Assembly (NCBI GenBank): GCA_031258915.1
Contig: JAIRMD010000129.1
Location: 1-11,936, forward strand
Reading direction: 5' to 3'
DNA length: 11,936 bases
Origin: Prevotellaceae bacterium
Lineage (GTDB): Bacteria; Bacteroidota; Bacteroidia; Bacteroidales; UBA932
Positions 1-6,180 of this stretch are shown here, one piece after another. How positions within the stretch are numbered: the first letter of the stretch is position 1; each line of letters begins with the position of its first letter. Made by a program: the position numbers and the translations under genes. Below the pieces are notes generated by a model that was given only the letters and a program-made list of their open reading frames with translations, was not told the DNA's origin and ran no database searches.

Positions 1-125
1 ACCGTCACGCGCTGGAAGTTAGGTGCCGGCGTGCGCCGAACATGCAAAAATCGCCGACCGCTGTTACTCCTCGTAAGCAGCTTCGTAAGCCCTGAGCTCA
101 GGGTAAGAGATTTCATAGCGCTCAT
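1..125 (-). CDS. possible N-terminal fragment of a leftward gene, unrecognised
   Basis: On the minus strand an ATG at 125-123 opens a frame that stays open to the window edge (about 41 codons), with a second in-frame ATG at 116-114. The deduced peptide is rich in Ser, Thr, Leu and Arg, and I recognise no family. Its start overlaps the stop of a 31-codon leftward frame (217-122) in an ATGA arrangement. In favour of a real gene, a good leftward promoter lies at 271-300 and something should be transcribed from it. Against it, the plus-strand frame over the same bases is also open from the edge to a TAG at 130-132, so the coding direction cannot be settled here. It could equally be non-coding sequence. 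Confidence 0.2.
   Translation of the reverse strand, partial: MSAMKSLTLSSGLTKLLTRSNSGRRFLHVRRTPAPNFQRVT
90..103. repeat. perfect 14-bp palindrome
   Basis: CCCTGAGCTCAGGG is a perfect 14-bp palindrome, flanked on both sides by a direct GTAAG. It could be a protein-binding site or part of a dispersed palindromic repeat. No second copy is seen in this window. Confidence 0.5.
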
Positions 126-217
126 AATGTAGCATACATGTAAATCAAGAGTTGAAAAATAGCGTCTTTTGTCCCTGCCCTGCCCTGCGGGGCAAAAGGC
201 ATTCTCAATATGCGCAT
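122..217 (-). CDS. possible 31-aa leader-type short ORF
   Basis: This short minus-strand frame runs from ATG at 217-215 to TGA at 124-122. The stop overlaps the ATG of the next leftward frame (ATGA). It lies about 45 nt downstream of the expected start site of the leftward promoter at 271-300. Its middle codons coincide with the CCCTG tandem repeat and hairpin at 166-198, so its composition may simply reflect that structure. No family is recognised. It is listed because promoter, short frame and coupled second frame line up. There is no conservation evidence. Confidence 0.12.
   Translation of the reverse strand: MRILRMPFAPQGRAGTKDAIFQLLIYMYATL
166..198 (+). repeat. hairpin with internal CCCTG triplication
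   Basis: Arms 166-175 (CTTTTGTCCC) and 189-198 (GGGGCAAAAG) can pair over 10 bp, with one G-U wobble when read as plus-strand RNA. The loop is 13 nt. CCCTG occurs three times in tandem at 173-187, which also permits an alternative inner hairpin (TGCCC 181-185 with GGGCA 190-194). No U-tract follows on the plus strand, so it is not a classical intrinsic terminator. It could still end a gene entering from the left, or be a small palindromic repeat. Confidence 0.4.
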
Positions 218-270
218 AAATTTACTTAAAATTTAACTTAGCGCCCTACCGCAGGCAAATTACTACAGCG

Positions 271-300
271 CAAAGGTAGCAAAGAATTTTTGGCAAGCAA
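271..300 (-). promoter_or_regulatory. leftward Bacteroidota-type promoter
   Basis: Read on the minus strand, TACCTTTG (278-271) matches the -7 consensus TAnnTTTG exactly. A TTG (300-298) lies 19 nt upstream, the expected -33 spacing. Transcription would start near 264 and run leftward out of the window. The target gene is not visible with certainty. The -7 box forms an 11-bp perfect inverted repeat with the rightward box at 330-337. Confidence 0.55.
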
Positions 301-305
301 AATAT

Positions 306-337
306 TTGAAAAAAAAAATATTTTTTTTCTACCTTTG
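306..337 (+). promoter_or_regulatory. rightward promoter P1 upstream of the SNF2 gene
   Basis: TTG at 306-308 and TACCTTTG at 330-337 are separated by 21 nt and match the Bacteroidota -33/-7 pattern. The spacer contains a run of ten A, TA, then eight T; the central 18 bp (311-328) are perfectly palindromic, so the DNA should be strongly bent or easily melted. Transcription would begin near 343-345. That would give the SNF2 gene a leader of about 180 nt, or express the 34-codon frame at 352-456. Confidence 0.5.
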
Positions 338-351
338 CGGCGGATAAAAAA

Positions 352-456
352 ATGCACACTGTGCTGTGGCGAACTATAGAAATTTGCTTATCACATTGGG
401 TTTCAGTCCAAAATAGAGTGTTGCGGGTGTTTTTTCAAAGAAATATCCGCGTTTGA
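352..456 (+). CDS. possible 34-aa ORF between two promoters
   Basis: A 34-codon frame runs from ATG at 352-354 to TGA at 454-456. It begins about 15 nt after the P1 -7 box, so a P1 transcript would carry a very short leader in front of it. It ends inside the -33 element of the second promoter (453-455). The peptide is mixed, with hydrophobic and Arg residues and two Trp, and I recognise no family. A frame this short can arise by chance. Only the placement supports it. Confidence 0.15.
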   Translation: MHTVLWRTIEICLSHWVSVQNRVLRVFFQRNIRV

Positions 457-484
457 AAATGCGTGGCTTTCGGCCTTAAATTTG
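453..484 (+). promoter_or_regulatory. promoter P2 of the SNF2 gene
   Basis: TTG (453-455, within TTTG 452-455) and TAAATTTG (477-484) are spaced by 21 nt and fit the -33 / TAnnTTTG consensus. Transcription would start near 490, leaving about 30 nt of leader before the ATG at 523. This makes P2 the better candidate for the main helicase promoter. Confidence 0.6.
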
Positions 485-522
485 CAGTAGCAGCATAAAA
501 ATAACAACGAACAGCACAAATT

Positions 523-3500
523 ATGGCGAATTTTTTTGGGAAGACCTGGTGGGGAGCGCAATGGTTAAACTCGCTGGCGCACATTGACAACAGCAACCGC
601 CTGCCCCGCGGAAGCGCATACGCTAAAAAGGGCGCCGTAAAATCTCTTGAAATTCACGGCAATGCCATTTCTGCAAGGGTGCAGGGAACTCGGGTAAGCC
701 CCTACAAAGTAGCAATTACCGTCCCGTCGTTTTCCGAAAAAGAAGTAAAAGCGCTTGTTGAGGGGCTTGCAGAGAAGCCCGCCATCATCTCAAAGCTGCT
801 CAACCGCGAGCTCGACCCCGAAGCGCTGCAAATTGCGGAGCGAAGAGGGCTGCGGGTTTTTCCGCGGCGATGGAGCGACTTTGGCATGGAGTGCAGCTGC
901 CCCGACGTGGCGGTGCCCTGCAAGCATTTGGCGGCGGTGGTTTACAAGCTCAGCGCCGAAATAGACAACAACCCTTTCCTCATCTTCCGGCTGCATAGCG
1001 TCGATTTGCCAAAGGAGCTTGCAAAGGTTGACGTTCACGTGTCCACCGGGCAAGCCGAAGTCCCCAGCTTTGCAGAGGCGCTTGGGCTGCCGGAGGCGCA
1101 GCCGGCGGCAAAGCAAAAGCCGCCGGCTGCGCCTCCGGTAGCGGACGAGGCTGCGCTGCGCTCCGTCAACTTTTCTACGCTCACCCCCATCGCCGATGCG
1201 CTGGTGCAGCTACTCCCCGACGCGCCGGTATTTTACCAGCAGGCAGGAAACTTTAGGGAAAAATACGCGCTGCTGCTGCGCAAAGCCTGCAAAAACGCCC
1301 TGCGCATACTCGCCAGCAAAGCTTCGCTTGGCGATTTTTTTAGCCTGCTGCCCGCCTTACAGCGCGCAGCGCCCGGAGGGGGAGTGGCTGAGAGCATTAT
1401 TACCCACCGCACAAAAATACAGCTGTCGGTAAGCGACGAAAGCAAGCCAACCGTTCTGCTCAACGGCAGGCAAGCGGGCATTTCGCTCGCGGAGTTTATT
1501 CCGGTGCTGTGGGCTATTCCGGCGGCGCGCCTGCACGATTACCAGCCGTCGGTGGCGGCGCTGCACACGCTGCTGCTCTACTCCGTCAACCTGATTGCCA
1601 ACGGCGCGGTAACGCCCCAAATAGTCAGGCTCGGCAGCAAGCAGTACCACATCCGGTGGCTACCGGCCATGCTCAGCAGCGATGTCCGGTCGCTGACGGA
1701 GAAGCTGGAGCCGCTGCTGCCGCAAACCCTGCTGCTGTGGAACGAAAAAGAGGCGCTGGATAAGGGCAAGGCCACCGGTGTGTCATCGGTATTCCTGAGC
1801 GCCCTGCTGCATCGCCTCGCTGAGGAGCGCAGCGGCAGCGATATTTTTCTTGAGCTGTTTTTCGGCGGAGCCGACCACGCGTTCGGCGCACCCGGCGAGG
1901 AAGCGCTCCCCGGCGGCATTGGCGCGTGGCTACAGCGCTACTACATTGCGCAGGGGCGGTACCGCCCGGGCATCATGGTAGATGAGCTGGAGAACGGCGA
2001 TTTTTGCGCAAGCATCAACGTAAGAGATACCGCAAACCCCATCAGCAAGCCAATGCTGCTTAGCGATATCCTGACGATAAAAAAGTACGATAAAATCCGG
2101 TTTGAGGCGCTGCAATCGCTAACGCTGCTCAGCTCGTTCATCCCCGGCCTCGACCGCTGCATCAACGCAAGGGGAAAGTCGGAAATCATCATGAGCAACG
2201 CGGAGTTTGCGCCGTTCCTGATGCAGACCATTCCGGTTATCCACCTGCTCAACATCAGCGTGCTGCTCCCAAAATCGCTGCGGGAGATACTGCGCCCCAG
2301 AGCCAGCGTGCAGATACGCCAAAAAAACAAGGACAACACCGGCTTCATGCGGCTGGAAAGCCTGCTCGACTTTGAGTGGCGGGTTGCCCTTGGCGACACG
2401 GTGATGAGCGAAGCCGAATTTAAGGCAATACTGAAGAACAGCGCAGGGCTTATCAAGTACAAGGCGCGGTACATCTACGTTTCGTCCGACGACTTGAGCA
2501 AGCTGCACAGGCATTTTTCGTCCGACAAAATGCTGCTGCCTTGCGAAATGCTGCGCACAGCCCTAAGCAGCGACTACTACGGCGCTAAGGTATCCCTCAC
2601 CGGCGAAGTAAAAGCGCTGGTAAAGAAGCTGGTCGGCACGGCGGAAGTTCCGCTGCCCAAAGCGCTGACCGCGCAGCTGCGCCCCTACCAGCAGCGCGGT
2701 TTTTCGTGGATGTACCGCAACGCCCAAGCCGGATTTGGCAGCCTCATTGCCGACGACATGGGGCTGGGAAAAACCTTGCAGGTGCTTACCCTGCTCCTGA
2801 AGCTCAAAGAAGACGGCGCGCTGAAAAAGGAAAAAGCGCTGGTGATAGCCCCCACCGGCCTGCTCGCCAACTGGCAGGCTGAGGTCGAAAAGTTTGCGCC
2901 GTCGCTCGCCGTAAAGCTTTACCACGGCGCAAAAAGGGAGCTGGAGGCGGGCGGCGATTACGATGCGCTGCTCACCTCATACGGCGTTGCCCGCAGCGAT
3001 GCACATGCGCTGAAAAAGAAAAAATGGCGCGCTGTGGTAATCGACGAGGCGCAAAACATAAAAAACTACGAAACCGCCCAAAGCAAGGCTATCAAAAGCA
3101 TTCCGGCAGCAACGTTCATTGCCATGAGCGGCACGCCGGTAGAAAACCGCCTGAGCGAGCTGTGGAGCATCATGGATTTTTGCAATCGCAGCTTTCTGGG
3201 AGCGCTGAGCGAGTTCCGCGAAGCGTTTGCCAACCCCATCCAAAACCGCCACGACGTTGCGGCTACCGAAAAGCTGAAAAAGGTAACGGCGCCCTTCATG
3301 ATACGCCGCCTGAAAAGCGACAAATCCATCATCAGCGACTTGCCCGATAAAATCGAAATAGACAGCTTTACCTACCTTGTAAAAGCGCAGGCCGGGCTAT
3401 ACAAAAAAACGCTGCACGAAGCCATGAAATCCATCGAAGCGATTGAGGAAACCGACAGCCAGTCGCTGTTTGTGCGGCAGGGGCTGGTGCTGCAAATGAT

Positions 3501-4098
3501 TTTGGCGCTCAAGCAAATTTGCAACCACCCCACGCAGTTCCTGAAAAACAACGTGCTGGATGCAAGCCTTTCGGGAAAAGTGGATTTGCTGCTCGACAAG
3601 CTGGAGAGCATTGTAGAGGCAAATGAAAAGGCGCTTATCTTTACGCAGTTCACCGAGATGGGGCGCCTGCTGCAGCACTTCATCACCGAGCGCTTTGGCG
3701 ACAAACCGCTATTCTACCACGGGGGTTGCACCCTGAAGCAGCGCAAGGCAGCGGTGGAGGCTTTTCAGTCCAACCGCACCGACAAGCTGCTTATCCTTTC
3801 GCTCAAGGCCGCCGGCACAGGGCTGAACCTCACGGCTGCCAGCCACGTCATCCACTACGACCTCTGGTGGAACCCCGCTGTGGAAGCGCAGGCCACCGAC
3901 CGCGCCTACCGCATCGGGCAAAAAAGCAACGTAATGGTGCACCGCTTCATCACCAAAGGCACCTTCGAGGAGCGCATCAACGAAATGATACAGCGCAAAA
4001 AAGACCTCGCCAACCTCACCATCTCCACCGGCGAGAGCTGGATTGGAAACCTCAGCAACAAAGAGCTGAGAGGAATATTTGAGCTGAATAGGACGTAG
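523..4098 (+). CDS. SWIM zinc finger SNF2-family DEAD/DEAH helicase/ATPase
   Basis: This is a 1191-aa Swi2/Snf2-type superfamily 2 ATPase, expected to translocate on DNA and remodel protein-DNA complexes rather than unwind DNA. Its target is unknown. Near the N-terminus is a SWIM zinc-binding motif CxCx6CxH (C124, C126, C133, H135). A Pro/Ala-rich linker (about 188-207) and a long central region follow, of the kind found between SWIM and ATPase in bacterial SNF2 proteins. The ATPase core then shows Walker A DDMGLGKT (744-751), Walker B DEAQ (841-844), motif III SGTP (from 869) with VENRLSELW, motif IV-like ALIFTQF (1037-1043) and motif VI QATDRAYRIGQ (1123-1133). All catalytic motifs are intact and the length is normal for the family. 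The ATG at 523 lies about 30 nt after promoter P2. The gene appears to be monocistronic, since porV has its own promoter. The linker codons contain a large perfect inverted repeat, listed separately. Confidence 0.95.
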   Translation: MANFFGKTWWGAQWLNSLAHIDNSNRLPRGSAYAKKGAVKSLEIHGNAISARVQGTRVSPYKVAITVPSFSEKEVKALVEGLAEKPAIISKLLNRELDPEALQIAERRGLRVFPRRWSDFGMECSCPDVAVPCKHLAAVVYKLSAEIDNNPFLIFRLHSVDLPKELAKVDVHVSTGQAEVPSFAEALGLPEAQPAAKQKPPAAPPVADEAALRSVNFSTLTPIADALVQLLPDAPVFYQQAGNFREKYALLLRKACKNALRILASKASLGDFFSLLPALQRAAPGGGVAESIITHRTKIQLSVSDESKPTVLLNGRQAGISLAEFIPVLWAIPAARLHDYQPSVAALHTLLLYSVNLIANGAVTPQIVRLGSKQYHIRWLPAMLSSDVRSLTEKLEPLLPQTLLLWNEKEALDKGKATGVSSVFLSALLHRLAEERSGSDIFLELFFGGADHAFGAPGEEALPGGIGAWLQRYYIAQGRYRPGIMVDELENGDFCASINVRDTANPISKPMLLSDILTIKKYDKIRFEALQSLTLLSSFIPGLDRCINARGKSEIIMSNAEFAPFLMQTIPVIHLLNISVLLPKSLREILRPRASVQIRQKNKDNTGFMRLESLLDFEWRVALGDTVMSEAEFKAILKNSAGLIKYKARYIYVSSDDLSKLHRHFSSDKMLLPCEMLRTALSSDYYGAKVSLTGEVKALVKKLVGTAEVPLPKALTAQLRPYQQRGFSWMYRNAQAGFGSLIADDMGLGKTLQVLTLLLKLKEDGALKKEKALVIAPTGLLANWQAEVEKFAPSLAVKLYHGAKRELEAGGDYDALLTSYGVARSDAHALKKKKWRAVVIDEAQNIKNYETAQSKAIKSIPAATFIAMSGTPVENRLSELWSIMDFCNRSFLGALSEFREAFANPIQNRHDVAATEKLKKVTAPFMIRRLKSDKSIISDLPDKIEIDSFTYLVKAQAGLYKKTLHEAMKSIEAIEETDSQSLFVRQGLVLQMILALKQICNHPTQFLKNNVLDASLSGKVDLLLDKLESIVEANEKALIFTQFTEMGRLLQHFITERFGDKPLFYHGGCTLKQRKAAVEAFQSNRTDKLLILSLKAAGTGLNLTAASHVIHYDLWWNPAVEAQATDRAYRIGQKSNVMVHRFITKGTFEERINEMIQRKKDLANLTISTGESWIGNLSNKELRGIFELNRT
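1086..1142 (+). repeat. long perfect inverted repeat inside the helicase linker codons
   Basis: Arms 1090-1109 and 1119-1138 are exact reverse complements over 20 bp, GC-rich, around a 9-nt A-rich loop (1110-1118). In RNA the stem extends to 24 bp (1086-1109 with 1119-1142) with one G-U pair. It encodes about residues 188-207, the Pro/Ala-rich linker between the SWIM part and the central region. The frame is kept through it. An in-frame palindromic repeat insertion is one explanation. Chance in GC-rich Ala/Pro codons is less likely given 20 perfect pairs. Confidence 0.85.
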
Positions 4099-4229
4099 CT
4101 GTAAATTTTTTTTCCACTACTGTCCGGCTAACTGAGCAAAAGCGACAATTTGAAATGCACCCCCTGAGCATATTAGATTTTGCAACTTTGAATACTTTTT
4201 CTATATTTGCAGCCATATAATTTTAATAT
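4099..4229 (+). promoter_or_regulatory. porV promoter region
   Basis: TTG at 4180-4182 and TATATTTG at 4202-4209 are spaced by 19 nt, an exact fit to the Bacteroidota -33/-7 pattern. The start site would be near 4215, about 15 nt before the ATG at 4230. An eight-T run follows the helicase stop (about 4107-4114), but I see no strong stem before it, so an intrinsic terminator is not supported. An 8-bp inverted repeat (4212-4219 / 4227-4234) covers the likely transcription start and the start codon. Confidence 0.65.
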
Positions 4230-4234
4230 ATGGC
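4212..4234 (+). repeat. inverted repeat spanning the porV start codon
   Basis: GCCATATA (4212-4219) and TATATGGC (4227-4234) are perfect reverse complements with a 7-nt spacer. The ATG (4230-4232) lies in the right arm. The left arm begins 3 nt after the -7 box. It could be an operator over the transcription start, or a weak RNA hairpin if transcription starts at or before 4212. The AT-rich arms make the RNA form only marginally stable. Confidence 0.4.
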
Positions 4235-5456
4235 CTTCACCATTCACCAATGCAAGACCCGACTTTTAATGCTACCAACTTCATGTAAGCGACTCCTTCT
4301 TCTGGCAACATTGCTGCTACCGCTTTGCGCTACAGCGCAAACAACAGGTACGGATTTCACGTCAAGTAAGGATTTCAATCCCATTCTGGTTGCAGTTCCT
4401 ATCATCAACATCTCCCCCGATGCCCGCTCTGCCAGCATGGGCGACATGGGCGCAGCCACGTCGCCCGATGTTTTCTCTCAGTACTGGAATGCTGCCAAGT
4501 ATCCCTTTGCCAAGTCCCAGATGGGTATTGGCTTATCCATTACGCCGTGGTTGTCAACTTTGGTAGAGGACGTGCGGATTAACTACGGCAGCTTCTACTA
4601 CAGCTTTAACAACCTGCAAACCGTGAGCGCCTCCATACGCTACTTTTCAATTGGTAGCATGGACATTATGAGCAGCGAGGGGCACTTCATTACCAACGTA
4701 AGCCCTAACGAATTTTCTATGGATTTAGCCTACGCGCGCCGCTTTGGCAACCACCTGTCGGCATCGCTCTCAGCTCGCTATATTCGATCTGACCTTACCG
4801 GAGGGCTTATGCTTGCCGAAAGTGGCGATAGCGAAACCATTACGCCGGCAAGCACTGCGGGTTTTGACATAGGCGTTTACTATCAGAACACTCAAGCGAG
4901 TAACGAATATGCATGGGGAATCTCCATAACCAACATGGGGCCGAAAGTAACGTATATCCAAGAAAATGCCGAAAAATATTTTCTTCCTACAACCCTTCAC
5001 TTGGGAGGGCGATACACTTTTCAGGTAGATGCCGACAATAGCGTTATGCTGGGCTTGGAGCTCAGCAAGCTGATGGTGCCCACGCCGCCCGTCAGAGACG
5101 AAGATGGAAAAATAGTGCTGGGTAAGAGCAGCGCAGTAGGCTTTGTGGAGGGCTGGTTTCAGTCTTTCTACGACGCCCCCTACGGGTGGGGGGAAGAGCT
5201 GAGCGAAGTTGTAACGGGCGGAGGGCTGGAGTACGTTTACCGCGAGATGTTCTCTACGCGCATAGGCTACTCTCACGACTCCAAGCGCAAGGGCAACCGC
5301 CGCTACCTGACCTTCGGCGCCGGCATCAGGTATAACGTTATGGGGTTGGACATTTCCTACCTGTACCCTTTTACGACAACCGACCCGCTGACGAACACGC
5401 TACGCATATCGCTAATCTTCGATTTCAGCTTAGGATACCAGCGTAGCCGTGATTAA
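4230..5456 (+). CDS. porV: type IX secretion system outer membrane protein PorV (LptO)
   Basis: PorV is an outer-membrane FadL-like beta-barrel. It receives cargo carrying a T9SS C-terminal signal from the translocon and delivers it to the PorU sortase attachment complex. The 408-aa product has a signal peptide: basic Lys20-Arg21, a Leu-rich core to about residue 32, and a likely signal peptidase I cut after Ala-Thr-Ala (34-36), before Gln37. The mature N-terminal part carries the family pattern ISPDARSASMGDMGAATSPD followed by QYWNAAKYPF, then alternating aromatic/polar strands to a C-terminal strand ending in Phe-Ser-Leu-Gly-Tyr. The start at 4230 is the first ATG after the promoter. An in-frame ATG at 4269 would give 395 aa and a more typical signal-peptide length. 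The C before the cleavage site is not in a good lipobox. porU, often adjacent in this phylum, is not upstream. ispF follows after 29 nt. Confidence 0.93.
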   Translation: MAFTIHQCKTRLLMLPTSCKRLLLLATLLLPLCATAQTTGTDFTSSKDFNPILVAVPIINISPDARSASMGDMGAATSPDVFSQYWNAAKYPFAKSQMGIGLSITPWLSTLVEDVRINYGSFYYSFNNLQTVSASIRYFSIGSMDIMSSEGHFITNVSPNEFSMDLAYARRFGNHLSASLSARYIRSDLTGGLMLAESGDSETITPASTAGFDIGVYYQNTQASNEYAWGISITNMGPKVTYIQENAEKYFLPTTLHLGGRYTFQVDADNSVMLGLELSKLMVPTPPVRDEDGKIVLGKSSAVGFVEGWFQSFYDAPYGWGEELSEVVTGGGLEYVYREMFSTRIGYSHDSKRKGNRRYLTFGAGIRYNVMGLDISYLYPFTTTDPLTNTLRISLIFDFSLGYQRSRD

Positions 5457-5485
5457 AAACCGCTACTAAAAAAAGGAAGCCAGTG

Positions 5486-5986
5486 ATGACTTTACCGTTT
5501 CGCATAGGCAATGGCTACGACGTGCACCGCTTGGCCGACGGGCTGGAGCTGTGGTTAGGCGGCGTCAGGGTGGAGCACAGCAAAGGCTCCGTTGCCCACT
5601 CCGACGGCGACGTGGTGATTCACGCGCTCTGCGATGCGCTGCTTGGCGCTGCCGGCTTGCGCGACATAGGCTACCACTTTCCCGACGCTGACGCCGAATA
5701 CAAAAATATTGATAGCAAAATTTTGCTTGGGCGCACCATGAGCATGGTGCGCAAAAAAGGCTACGAGCTGGGCAACGCCGACATCGTGCTGTGCCTGCAG
5801 CGCCCCAAGGTGAAAGGCTACATCCCCGCCATGCAGCAAAGCCTTGCCCAAGCTATGCAAACCGACGCCGGCAACATCTGCGTAAAAGCAACCACCACCG
5901 AAACGCTCGGCTTTGTGGGGCGCGAAGAGGGAGTTGCCGCCTACGCCGTAGCGCTGCTGGTAAAAGCGAGCGGTAAGCAAGCATAG
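5486..5986 (+). CDS. ispF: 2-C-methyl-D-erythritol 2,4-cyclodiphosphate synthase
   Basis: IspF is a cytoplasmic homotrimer of the MEP isoprenoid pathway. It converts CDP-methylerythritol 2-phosphate to methylerythritol 2,4-cyclodiphosphate with release of CMP. The 166-aa product has normal length. Divalent-metal ligands are visible as D12 and H14 in GYDVH and H46 in DGDVVIH, matching D8, H10 and H42 of E. coli. The AHSDGD loop (H38, D40, D42), LGAAGLRDIG, FPD and the KATTTETLGFVGREEG block are all present. I start at ATG 5486 because an AGGAAG (5474-5479) sits 6 nt before it. GTG at 5483 would leave only 3 nt. It starts 29 nt after the porV stop with no promoter or terminator between, so it is probably cotranscribed with porV. 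The link is genomic only; I infer no secretion role. Confidence 0.95.
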   Translation: MTLPFRIGNGYDVHRLADGLELWLGGVRVEHSKGSVAHSDGDVVIHALCDALLGAAGLRDIGYHFPDADAEYKNIDSKILLGRTMSMVRKKGYELGNADIVLCLQRPKVKGYIPAMQQSLAQAMQTDAGNICVKATTTETLGFVGREEGVAAYAVALLVKASGKQA

Positions 5987-6180
5987 TAGCAGCCCGACAA
6001 ATTCGTAGCCCGAAAGCTATATTAAGCATTTACACCCCATCACCTTAATATTTTGTTGATAATTGCGCTCTCCAAAATTCGTTTCACAAGAAAGTTAAGT
6101 TGTAATTTCGTGCACTCAAATATTTTTACTACCTATTAATAGATATTACTTTATTTTTTGCATTCTAACTGCTTAATATT
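5987..6180. other. AT-rich gap upstream of nrdJ
   Basis: This gap must hold the nrdJ promoter unless nrdJ is read through from ispF. The nearest -7-like sequences are imperfect: TAATTTCG (6103-6110, one mismatch, no TTG at the right distance) and an over-long TATTTTTTG (6152-6160). A small palindrome CTATTAATAG lies at 6133-6142. I see no B12 box (GCCACTG) or other cobalamin riboswitch core, no recognisable NrdR box, and no strong terminator for ispF. Confidence 0.5.

Noticed and set aside
4100..4130. Intrinsic terminator after the SNF2 gene (T8 run)
   Set aside because: Only a 4-bp AGCT repeat precedes the T-run, too weak for a terminator stem.
4320..4345. Lipoprotein signal in PorV (LPLC before Ala)
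   Set aside because: The residue before Cys is Leu instead of Gly/Ala/Ser, and an Ala-Thr-Ala/Gln signal peptidase I site follows immediately.
5987..6180. Cobalamin riboswitch before nrdJ
   Set aside because: Expected for a B12-dependent enzyme, but no GCCACTG-type B12 box or matching long stems are visible.
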